Shown here: piece after piece, positions 34,265-41,837 of the stretch
Numbering within the stretch: the stretch's first letter is position 1
Layout: each line of letters starts with the position of its first letter
From: Paraburkholderia unamae
GTDB lineage: Bacteria; Pseudomonadota; Gammaproteobacteria; Burkholderiales; Burkholderiaceae
NCBI RefSeq assembly: GCF_003268775.1
Contig: NZ_QLSU01000010.1
Span: forward strand, 124,001 to 188,000
DNA length: 64,000 bases
Direction: 5' to 3'
Position numbers and translations under genes: made by a program
The notes under the pieces: generated by a model
Database searches by the model: none
What the model saw: only the letters and a program-made list of their open reading frames with translations
What the model was told of the DNA's origin: nothing

Positions 34265-34825
34265 TCAGACCGTCATGATCTCGGCTTCCTTCGTCTGCAC
34301 GAGCTTGTCGATCTCGGCCACGAAGCGGTCCGTCAGCTTCTGGACGTCGTCACTGCCGCGGCGCTCGTCGTCTTCGGAGATTTCCTTGTCCTTCACGAGC
34401 TTCTTGAGCTGCTCGTTGGCGTCGCGACGCAGGTTGCGCACGGCGACCTTCGCCGTTTCGCCTTCGTTCTTGACGACCTTCGTGAGCTCCTTGCGGCGCT
34501 CTTCGGTGAGCGCGGGCATCGGCACGCGGATCAGGTCGCCGTGGGTGGCCGGGTTCAGGCCGAGATCCGACTCGCGGATCGCCTTTTCGATCACCGGCAC
34601 CATCTTCTTTTCCCAAGCCTGCACGCCGATCGTGCGGGCGTCGACGAGCGTGAGGTTCGCGACCTGCGAGATGGGCACGGGCGAACCGTAGTAGTCGACC
34701 TGGATGTGATCGAGCAGACCGGTATGGGCGCGGCCCGTGCGGATTTTCGCCAGATCGCTCTTGAACGCGTCGATCGAGCGCTGCATTTTCTGCTCGGCGC
34801 CCTTCTTGATGTCAGCCACAGCCAT
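34265..34825 (-). CDS. frr: Ribosome recycling factor
   Basis: Splits post-termination ribosomes together with EF-G. The 186 residues match the two-domain RRF: the helical bundle begins with KKGAEQKMQRSIDAFKSDL and RTGRAHTGLLDHI. The small domain carries VDYYGSPVPISQVANLTL and ends back in helix III with RREDANEQLKKL-type residues (here RRDANEQLKKLVKDKEISED). The ATG at 34825 has a strong GGAGG at seven bases. It follows pyrH by 92 bp. Confidence 0.97.
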   Translation of the reverse strand: MAVADIKKGAEQKMQRSIDAFKSDLAKIRTGRAHTGLLDHIQVDYYGSPVPISQVANLTLVDARTIGVQAWEKKMVPVIEKAIRESDLGLNPATHGDLIRVPMPALTEERRKELTKVVKNEGETAKVAVRNLRRDANEQLKKLVKDKEISEDDERRGSDDVQKLTDRFVAEIDKLVQTKEAEIMTV

Positions 34826-34899
34826 TTTGATACCTCCGAACCTTCATAACGGAACAGGCCCGCCGGCGCGCTGGTGGGCGGCGCGGCCCATGTTCGAAT

Positions 34900-34916
34900 C
34901 TCTCGTGAAACGAGAG
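34900..34916 (-). terminator. Small hairpin after pyrH
   Basis: CTCTCGT (34900-34906) pairs with ACGAGAG (34910-34916) around GAA, directly after the pyrH stop. There is no T-tract, so it may stabilise the pyrH 3' end or only attenuate. Confidence 0.3.
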
Positions 34917-34917
34917 T

Positions 34918-35634
34918 TTACACGTGGACGAGCGTGCCTTCGTCGTCGCCCTGTACGATGCGCTTGAGGGCACCGGGCTTGTTGATCGAAAAAACGCGGA
35001 TCGGCAGCTTCTGGTCGCGGCACAGTGCGAACGCCGTGGCGTCCATCACCTGCAAATTGCGGCCGATTGCCTCATCGAAGCTGATCGTCGAATAACGCGT
35101 GGCCGTCGGGTCCTTCTTCGGGTCGGCCGAGTAGACGCCGTCGACCTTGGTGGCCTTCAGCACGACTTCGGCGCCGACTTCCGAGCCGCGCAGCGCAGCA
35201 GCGGTGTCGGTGGTGAAGAACGGGTTGCCCGTGCCGGCGGCGAAAATCACGACCTTGCCCTCTTCGAGCTGGCGGATCGCGCGAGGGCGGATATACGGCT
35301 CGACAACCTGGTCCATGCGCAGCGCCGACTGCACGCGCGCTTCGATGCCCGCATGACGCATGGCGTCCTGCAACGCGAGCGCGTTCATCATCGTGGCCAG
35401 CATACCCATGTAGTCGGCGGTTGCGCGGTCCATGCCGGCCGCGCCGCCCGCGACGCCGCGGAAAATGTTGCCGCCGCCGATCACGACGGCGAGCTGGGTG
35501 CCCAGACGCACGACCTCGGCCACGTCCGCCACCATACGTTCGATCGTGGCGCGATTGATGCCAAAGGCATCATCGCCCATCAGGGCTTCGCCGGAAAGTT
35601 TGAGCAGGACACGTTTATAGGCGGGTGTGGGCAT
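34918..35634 (-). CDS. pyrH: Uridylate kinase
   Basis: Phosphorylates UMP to UDP; an amino-acid-kinase-fold hexamer regulated by GTP and UTP in bacteria. The 238 residues start MPTPAYKRVLLKLSGEALMG and contain VVIGGGNIFRG, the AGGMDRATADYMGML-like segment and FAAGTGNPFFTTDTAAALRG. VLKATKVDGVYSADPKKDP is also present. The ATG at 35634 is the family start, although no good ribosome site precedes it; a TTG eight codons upstream is an alternative. It lies between tsf and frr, the universal order. Confidence 0.96.
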   Translation of the reverse strand: MPTPAYKRVLLKLSGEALMGDDAFGINRATIERMVADVAEVVRLGTQLAVVIGGGNIFRGVAGGAAGMDRATADYMGMLATMMNALALQDAMRHAGIEARVQSALRMDQVVEPYIRPRAIRQLEEGKVVIFAAGTGNPFFTTDTAAALRGSEVGAEVVLKATKVDGVYSADPKKDPTATRYSTISFDEAIGRNLQVMDATAFALCRDQKLPIRVFSINKPGALKRIVQGDDEGTLVHV

Positions 35635-35783
35635 GGAGGTATCCAGGATCGCGCGCAAAGGGCAATAACTTCAAACTGTAGGGGTGAAATACGGCTTCGG
35701 GCAAGCGCCGCCAGAAATAGCGAAGATTTCCAACGCCGCGCGCGGCGGGGGACTGCCATGCGCGGTGTCGCTACGCTGCCCAC

Positions 35784-35805
35784 CGTGGCGGATTGCTCCG
35801 CCACG
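35784..35805 (-). terminator. Hairpin between tsf and pyrH
   Basis: CGTGGCGGA (35784-35792) and TCCGCCACG (35797-35805) form a perfect 9-bp stem with a TTGC loop in the 251-bp tsf-pyrH interval. It lacks a T-tract, so partial termination or RNA processing is possible. Confidence 0.4.
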
Positions 35806-35885
35806 ATTTACAACTGATGCAAACTGCGGTACTGCAACAACTGCGGTTGCCGCCTGCCGCGCACGGCGCGACAGGCTTGCCGACT

Positions 35886-36767
35886 TTATTGCTGCTTTGC
35901 AGCAGCGACTTGCGCGGCCACTTCGGCGGCGAAGTCGTCCTGCTTCTTCTCGATGCCTTCGCCCACCACGAAGAGCGCGAACTTCTGCACCGTCGTGCCA
36001 GCGGCCTTGAGCATCTGCTCGATCGTCTGCTTGTCGTTCTTAACGAACGGCTGGTTCAGCAGCGAGACTTCCTTCAGGTACTTCTGGACCGAACCTTCGA
36101 CCATCTTCGCGACGATCTCAGCCGGCTTGCCCGATTCGGCAGCCTTCTGCTCGGCGATGCTGCGCTCCTTGGCGATCAGGTCGGCCGGCACGTCGTCCGA
36201 CGACAGCGAGACCGGCTTCATCGCGGCGATGTGCATCGCGACGTCCTTGCCCACTTGCTCGTCAGCGCCCGTGTACTCGACCAGCACGCCGATGCGCGTG
36301 CCGTGGAGGTACGCAGCCAGCTTGTTGGCGGTTTCGAAACGCGCGAAACGGCGGATCGAGAGGTTTTCGCCGATCTTGCCGACCAGCGCGAGACGCACTG
36401 CGTCGACCGTCGAGCCGTCCAGCGGCAGTGCCGAGAGGGCAGCGACGTCAGCCGGGTTTTGCGTAGCGACCAGCTCGGCGATCTTCTTCGAGAAGTCGAT
36501 GAAGTCGTCGTTCTTCGAAACGAAGTCGGTTTCGCAGTTCAGTTCGACGATCGAGCCAGCGCCAGCGCCGATGAACGAAGCGATCACGCCTTCAGCCGTG
36601 ACGCGCGAAGCGGCCTTGCTGGCCTTGTTGCCCAGCTTCACGCGCAGCAGTTCTTCAGCGCGCGCCAGGTCGCCGTCGGCTTCCGTCAGCGCCTTCTTGC
36701 ATTCCATCATCGGCGCGTCGGTCTTCGCGCGCAGTTCTGCCACCATGCTTGCGGTAATTGCCGCCAT
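35886..36767 (-). CDS. tsf: Elongation factor Ts
   Basis: Guanine-nucleotide exchange factor for EF-Tu. The 293 residues open with MAAITASMVAELRAKTDAPM and MECKKALTEADGD, the EF-Ts signature, and AEGVIASFIGAGAGSIVELN-type core follows with NCETDFVSKNDDF. The second of two adjacent ATGs (36767) is spaced six bases from AAGGAG and is preferred over the ATG at 36770. It follows rpsB after 211 bp, which includes a terminator-like hairpin. Confidence 0.97.
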   Translation of the reverse strand: MAAITASMVAELRAKTDAPMMECKKALTEADGDLARAEELLRVKLGNKASKAASRVTAEGVIASFIGAGAGSIVELNCETDFVSKNDDFIDFSKKIAELVATQNPADVAALSALPLDGSTVDAVRLALVGKIGENLSIRRFARFETANKLAAYLHGTRIGVLVEYTGADEQVGKDVAMHIAAMKPVSLSSDDVPADLIAKERSIAEQKAAESGKPAEIVAKMVEGSVQKYLKEVSLLNQPFVKNDKQTIEQMLKAAGTTVQKFALFVVGEGIEKKQDDFAAEVAAQVAAAKQQ

Positions 36768-36929
36768 CATTCGCTCCTTGAGTCTGTCTGGTACACGCCG
36801 CCCGCCTTTCGACGCGGCCGGCACAAATTCGTTTCCGTTTCCGCCTGCCAAGAAACGCTTTTTTACAGCTGCTTCTACAGGGCTACGGTGCCGCGCATAT
36901 GACGCGGCGACGAAAGTCGCGGCTTAAAA

Positions 36930-36957
36930 AAAAGGGGCCTATGGAAAGCCCCCTTTT
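36930..36957 (-). terminator. Terminator/attenuator between rpsB and tsf
   Basis: AAAAGGGG (36930-36937) pairs with CCCCTTTT (36950-36957), with a further C-G next to a bulge. On the minus strand the stem is followed by TTTTTTAAGCC. It should end part of the rpsB transcripts before tsf, adjusting S2 to EF-Ts ratio. Confidence 0.7.
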
Positions 36958-36978
36958 CTTGCCGGACACGGGGGCAGC

Positions 36979-37734
36979 TTACGCCTCCGGGTTGACCTCG
37001 ACGAACTCGTCGTCGCCGTCGTTGCCGCGCACGGCTGCAACCACTTCGTTCACCGAGTTTGCACGGCCTTCGAGGATCGCGTCAGCCACGCCTTGCGTGT
37101 ACAGCGCGACAGCCTTGCTGGCGTCGTCGTTACCCGGGATCACGTAATCGATGCCTTCCGGCGAGTGGTTCGTATCGACCACGGCGATCACGGGGATGCC
37201 CAGCTTGTTCGCTTCCGTCACGGCAATCTTGTGGTAGCCGACGTCGACCACGAAGATCGCGTCCGGAATGCCGCCCATGTCCTTCACGCCGCCGATCGAC
37301 TTTTGCAGCTTGGCGATTTCGCGTTCGAACAGGAGCGCTTCCTTCTTGCTCATCTTCTCGAGCTCGCCCGCTTCCACGGCTGCTTCCATGTCCTTCAGGC
37401 GCTTGATCGAAACCTTCAGCGTCTTGAAGTTGGTCAGCATACCGCCGAGCCAGCGTGCGTTCACGAACGGCATGCCAGCGCGGTTTGCCTCTTCGGCGAT
37501 CGTGTCGCGCGATTGACGCTTCGTGCCAACGAACAGGATCGTGCCGCGGTTCGCTGCCAGTTGACGCACGTACTTCAGTGCGTCGTTGTACATCGGCAGC
37601 GTCTTTTCGAGGTTGATGATGTGAATCTTGTTGCGATGGCCGAAAATGAAGGGGGCCATCTTCGGGTTCCAGAAGCGCGTTTGGTGACCGAAGTGGACAC
37701 CGGCTTCCAGCATCTGGCGCATGGTAACTGCCAT
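36979..37734 (-). CDS. rpsB: 30S ribosomal protein S2
   Basis: Small-subunit protein that joins late and helps bind S1. The 251 residues have the S2 family start MAVTMRQMLEAGVHFGHQTR, then WNPKMAPFIFGHRNKIHIIN, NARWLGGMLTNFKT, and the second signature DVGYHKIAVTEANKLGIPV with PVIAVVDTNHSPEGIDYVIP. The ATG at 37734 is preceded by CGGAGA at eight bases. It is first in the long minus-strand cluster, with a promoter about 280 bp upstream and thus a long leader. Confidence 0.98.
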   Translation of the reverse strand: MAVTMRQMLEAGVHFGHQTRFWNPKMAPFIFGHRNKIHIINLEKTLPMYNDALKYVRQLAANRGTILFVGTKRQSRDTIAEEANRAGMPFVNARWLGGMLTNFKTLKVSIKRLKDMEAAVEAGELEKMSKKEALLFEREIAKLQKSIGGVKDMGGIPDAIFVVDVGYHKIAVTEANKLGIPVIAVVDTNHSPEGIDYVIPGNDDASKAVALYTQGVADAILEGRANSVNEVVAAVRGNDGDDEFVEVNPEA

Positions 37735-38014
37735 GTTTCAATTCTCCGCAAGGGTTTGGGTCTGAAGCCGGCTGCCGTATCGGTGCGCCCTCCTGCTTTC
37801 TGGAGATCGACGCGCCCGACACCCTGGGTGCGCCGGCTTGCGAGTGTGCTACCTGAAGAAGATGCTTCCGAATGTTCTTCGCGCGCCCGCCAGTGTCTCA
37901 AGCCTTTCGGCCCTTTTCAGCTCTGGCAAAGCGCTCCGCGGCAACGGCGGACCAGCCGCGCCCCGCAAATCCCGAACACGAATTCGAAAGATATGAGAAG
38001 CGACTTAGCCGAAG

Positions 38015-38044
38015 AGTATAGCACGCAAACTGCCCCTTACTCAA
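38015..38044 (-). promoter_or_regulatory. Candidate rpsB promoter
   Basis: On the minus strand, TTGAGT (38044-38039) and TATACT (38020-38015) are 18 bp apart, close to the sigma70 consensus. Transcription would begin near 38008, about 270 bases before rpsB. Confidence 0.55.
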
Positions 38045-38132
38045 GACAGCTATTACCCGCGGAATACGGCCCCGGGGGAGTGTGCCGGGCCCCGCCCCAC
38101 CTTTTCAAAAGCCAGCGACCACTGGCATTAGG

Positions 38133-38141
38133 TGCGATAAT
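38133..38141 (+). promoter_or_regulatory. Candidate extended -10 of map
   Basis: TGCGATAAT matches an extended -10 element 32 bases before the map ATG. No clear -35 is visible. Confidence 0.4.
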
Positions 38142-38173
38142 TCAATATTCGACTGCATTTTCGGGCGCACACC

Positions 38174-38995
38174 ATGGCCATTTCGATCAAGAACGAACAC
38201 GACATCGCGCAAATGCGCGTCGCCTGCCGACTGGCGAGCGAGGTGCTCGATTACATCACGCCGTTCGTCACCGCGGGTGTGACGACGGGCGAGCTCGACC
38301 GCCTGTGTCACGAATACATGACCAATGTGCAGGGCACGGTGCCCGCGCCGCTGAACTATCAGCCGCCCGGCTACCCGCCCTACCCGAAGGCGATCTGCAC
38401 CTCGGTGAACGACGTGATCTGTCACGGTATTCCGGGCGACAAGGCGCTGAAGAACGGCGACGCGCTCAATATCGACATCACGGTCATCAAGGAAGGCTAT
38501 TTCGGCGACACGAGCCGCATGTTCATCGTGGGCGAGGGTTCGATCCTCGCGAAGCGCCTCGTGCAGACCACTTATGAATGCATGTGGCTCGGCATCGACC
38601 AGGTGCGCCCGGGCGGGCATCTGGGCGACATCGGCCACGCCATCCAGCGTTACGCCGAAAGCCAGGGCTACAGCGTGGTGCGCGAATACTGCGGTCACGG
38701 CATCGGCACCGTGTTCCACGAAGACCCGCAAGTGCTGCACTACGGCCGCCCCGGCACCGGCATCGAACTCGTGCCCGGCATGATCTTCACCGTCGAGCCG
38801 ATGATCAACGCGGGCCGCCGCGACATCCGCACGATGCCGGACCAGTGGACCGTCAAGACGAAGGACCGCAGCCTCTCGGCGCAGTGGGAGCACACGGTGC
38901 TCGTGACCGAGACGGGTTATGAGGTTCTGACGGTCTCGGCGGGCACGCCCGCCAAGCCGGCCATCGTCGCGCAGATGGCGGGCACGGCGGCCTGA
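38174..38995 (+). CDS. map: Methionine aminopeptidase, type I
   Basis: Removes N-terminal Met from nascent proteins after deformylation. The 273-residue pita-bread-fold enzyme has all metal ligands: D101 and D112 (NIDITVIKEGYFGDTSRMF), H175 (EYCGHGIGTVFHE), E208 (FTVEPMINAG) and E239 (SAQWEHTVLVTE). The substrate-pocket His84 is in VICHGIPGD. There is no N-terminal zinc-finger extension, so it is type Ia. It is divergent from rpsB, a frequent arrangement. About 240 bp without a visible gene separate it from glnD. Confidence 0.97.
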   Translation: MAISIKNEHDIAQMRVACRLASEVLDYITPFVTAGVTTGELDRLCHEYMTNVQGTVPAPLNYQPPGYPPYPKAICTSVNDVICHGIPGDKALKNGDALNIDITVIKEGYFGDTSRMFIVGEGSILAKRLVQTTYECMWLGIDQVRPGGHLGDIGHAIQRYAESQGYSVVREYCGHGIGTVFHEDPQVLHYGRPGTGIELVPGMIFTVEPMINAGRRDIRTMPDQWTVKTKDRSLSAQWEHTVLVTETGYEVLTVSAGTPAKPAIVAQMAGTAA

Positions 38996-39235
38996 ACGCC
39001 GCACAGGCCGCACATGCAGCACACGCAGCAAGAGCCGGAACGCGCGGCCTCGCGCGAATCCCGATCCGGCGCACAATGAAGGCGCGCCTGTTGAGCGCCC
39101 CATGCCGGACGCCGGAACGCGCAACGCGGACGATGCGCTCCGCGCGCACTCGCCGCGAGGCGCCCGCACCATGACAAAGCAGCAGGCGAACCTGCACGGC
39201 CGCCCGCCCAACCACGCCAGACACGACCAGAGCCC

Positions 39236-41815
39236 ATGAGCGTTCCCGCTGTCGCCGTTCCCGATACGACGTCGCTGAAGTCCGACTACAAGGCCGCCAA
39301 GGCCGAGCTGCTCGAGCGCTTCAAGTGCGCGACCAACGTCGACTCGCTGATGCGCGCCCTCGCCCGCACCACCGACGACACCTTGCGCCACGCCTGGAAC
39401 CTCTGCGAGCTGCCGGCAACGCTCGCCCTGGTGGCCGTGGGCGGTTTCGGACGTGGCGAGCTCGCGCCCTGGTCGGACGTCGACATTCTCGTGCTGCTGC
39501 CGGACGACGAGCCGCTCGCGCCGCTCGAGGAGCGCATCGAACGGTTCATCGGCCTCGCCTGGGATCTCGGGCTCGACATCGGCAGCAGCGTGCGCAGCGT
39601 CTCGCAGTGCCTCGAAGAAGCCGCCAACGACGTCACCGTGCGCACGTCGCTGCTCGAGGCGCGCCGCATCACGGGCAGCCCGACGCTGTTCGGCGATTTC
39701 GCCCAGCGCTATCGCGACGCGATGGACCCGCGCGCTTTCTTCCAGGCGAAAGTGCTCGAAATGCGCCAGCGCCACGCGCGCTTCCAGGACACGCCCTATG
39801 CGCTCGAACCGAACGTCAAGGAAAGCCCCGGCGGCCTGCGCGACCTGCAACTGATACTCTGGATTACCGAGGCGGCCGCCTTCGGCAGCAGCTGGAAGGA
39901 ACTCGACCAGCGCGGCCTCATCACCGGGCGCGAAGCGCGCGAGCTGCGCCGCAACGAGACGTTCCTCAAGGCGCTGCGGGCGCGCCTGCATGTGATCGCG
40001 GGCCGCCGCCAGGACATTCTCGTGTTCGACCTGCAAACCGCCGTGGCCGAGAGCTTCGGCTACAAGGCGAGCGGCGCGCGGCGCGCGAGCGAACAGCTCA
40101 TGCGCCGCTACTACTGGGCCGCGAAGGCAGTCACGCAACTTGCCACGATCCTGATCCAGAACATCGAGGCGCAGCTCTTTCCGAGCACGAGCGGCATCAC
40201 GCGCACGCTGTCCGATCACTTCGTCGAAAAGCAGGGCATGCTGGAGATCGTCAGCGACGACGTGTTCGAACGCGAACCGCACGCGATTCTCGAAGCCTTC
40301 CTGCTCTACGAGCAGGTGCCCGGCGTGAAGGGCCTCTCGGCGCGCACCCTGCGCGCGCTCTACAACGCGCGCGAGACCATGGACCAGCATTGGCGCCGCG
40401 ACCCGGAAAACCGCCGGCTCTTCATGGAGATCCTCAGGCAGCCGGCCGGCATCACGCACGCCATGCGGCTCATGAACCAGACGAGCGTGCTCGGGCGTTA
40501 TCTGCTCAATTTCCGCCGCATCGTCGGGCAGATGCAGCACGACCTGTATCACGTCTACACGGTCGATCAGCACATCCTCATGGTGCTGCGCAATATCCGC
40601 CGCTTTGCCGTGGCCGAGCATGCGCACGAATATCCTTTCTGTAGCCAGCTCATCGCCAACCTCGAGCGCCCGTGGGTGCTCTACGTCGCGGCGCTGTTCC
40701 ACGACATCGCCAAGGGCCGCGGCGGCGACCACTCGCAGCTCGGCATGGCCGACGCGCGGCGCTTTTGCCGCGAGCACGACATCACGGGCGACGACGCCGA
40801 CCTGATCGTCTGGCTCGTGCAGCAGCACCTGACGATGAGCCAGGTCGCGCAGAAGCAGGACATCACGGACCCCGAGGTCGTGAAGCGCTTCGCCGACCTG
40901 GTCGGCACCGAGCGCCGCCTGTCCGCGCTCTACCTGCTGACCGTCGCCGACATTCGCGGCACGAGCCCGAAGGTGTGGAACAACTGGAAGGGCAAGCTGC
41001 TCGAAGACCTCTACCGCTCGACGCTCGCCGTGCTCGGCGGCGCCAAGCCCGACGCGCACTCGGAGCTCAAGACGCGCCAGGAACTGGCGCTCGCGCTGCT
41101 GCGCCTCGAAACCGTGCCGGAGAACGCGCATCGCGCGCTGTGGGACAAGCTCGACGTGGGCTACTTCCTGCGCCACGACGCCGCCGACATCGCCTGGCAA
41201 ACGCGCGTGCTCTACCGCCACGTGGAAGCGCCGGCGGCCGTGGTTCGGGCCCGCCCGTCGCCGATCGGCGAGGCGTTGCAGGTGCTCGTCTACGCGAAGG
41301 ACCGCCCCGACCTGTTCGCGACGATGTGCGCCTATTTCGACCGCAGCGGCCTGTCCGTGCTCGACGCGCGCGTGAGCACGACGCGCCATGGCTACGCGCT
41401 CGATAACTTCATCGTCGCCCACACCGAGGGCGACGTGCATTACCGCGATATTGCGAACCTCGTCGAACAGGAACTCGCGGAGCGGCTGAACGCCACCGGC
41501 AACGTGCTGCCCGAGCCGTCCAAGGGGCGCCTCTCGCGCCTTTCGCGTACCTTCCCGGTGACGCCGCGCGTCGACCTGCGGGCCGACGAGCGCGGCCAGT
41601 ACTACATCCTGTCCGTGTCGGCGAACGACCGGCCGGGCCTACTCTATTCCATCGCACGCGTGCTCGCCGAACACCATGTCGGCGTCCACGCGGCGCGGAT
41701 CAATACGCTCGGCGAGCGCGTCGAAGACGTGTTTCTGCTCGACGGCTCGGGACTCTCCGACAACCGTCTGCAAATTCGCGTCGAGACCGAATTGCTGCGC
41801 GCGATAGCAGTGTGA
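39236..41815 (+). CDS. glnD: PII uridylyltransferase / uridylyl-removing enzyme GlnD
   Basis: Senses glutamine and adds or removes UMP on PII proteins, which controls nitrogen assimilation. The 859 residues show a nucleotidyltransferase domain with GGFGRGEL at 69-76 and metal Asp residues D81 and D83. The GlnD linker domain follows, then an HD hydrolase domain with H489/D490 in ALFHDIAKGRGGDHS, and two C-terminal ACT domains (YAKDRPDLFATMCAYFDRSG and SANDRPGLLYSIARVLAEH) that bind glutamine. It starts at an ATG; the ribosome site is weak. The pseudouridine synthase gene follows by 22 bp. Confidence 0.97.
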   Translation: MSVPAVAVPDTTSLKSDYKAAKAELLERFKCATNVDSLMRALARTTDDTLRHAWNLCELPATLALVAVGGFGRGELAPWSDVDILVLLPDDEPLAPLEERIERFIGLAWDLGLDIGSSVRSVSQCLEEAANDVTVRTSLLEARRITGSPTLFGDFAQRYRDAMDPRAFFQAKVLEMRQRHARFQDTPYALEPNVKESPGGLRDLQLILWITEAAAFGSSWKELDQRGLITGREARELRRNETFLKALRARLHVIAGRRQDILVFDLQTAVAESFGYKASGARRASEQLMRRYYWAAKAVTQLATILIQNIEAQLFPSTSGITRTLSDHFVEKQGMLEIVSDDVFEREPHAILEAFLLYEQVPGVKGLSARTLRALYNARETMDQHWRRDPENRRLFMEILRQPAGITHAMRLMNQTSVLGRYLLNFRRIVGQMQHDLYHVYTVDQHILMVLRNIRRFAVAEHAHEYPFCSQLIANLERPWVLYVAALFHDIAKGRGGDHSQLGMADARRFCREHDITGDDADLIVWLVQQHLTMSQVAQKQDITDPEVVKRFADLVGTERRLSALYLLTVADIRGTSPKVWNNWKGKLLEDLYRSTLAVLGGAKPDAHSELKTRQELALALLRLETVPENAHRALWDKLDVGYFLRHDAADIAWQTRVLYRHVEAPAAVVRARPSPIGEALQVLVYAKDRPDLFATMCAYFDRSGLSVLDARVSTTRHGYALDNFIVAHTEGDVHYRDIANLVEQELAERLNATGNVLPEPSKGRLSRLSRTFPVTPRVDLRADERGQYYILSVSANDRPGLLYSIARVLAEHHVGVHAARINTLGERVEDVFLLDGSGLSDNRLQIRVETELLRAIAV

Positions 41816-41837
41816 ACGACTTGAAATACCCAGATCC

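Larger units (their letters stand above)
37735..38173. other. rpsB leader and rpsB/map divergent region
   Basis: A 439-bp interval without a supported gene. The rpsB promoter (38015-38044, minus) and a map promoter (38133-38141, plus) lie at its right side. That leaves about 270 bases of rpsB 5' leader, GC-rich and able to fold (for example GCCGGC near 37771 with GCCGGC near 37830). It is a candidate for S2 autoregulation. Confidence 0.5.

Noticed and set aside
38105..41440. 1111-residue minus-strand frame covering map and most of glnD
   Set aside because: It runs through two well-supported genes on the other strand and has the Arg/His/Ala-rich composition of antisense shadows.
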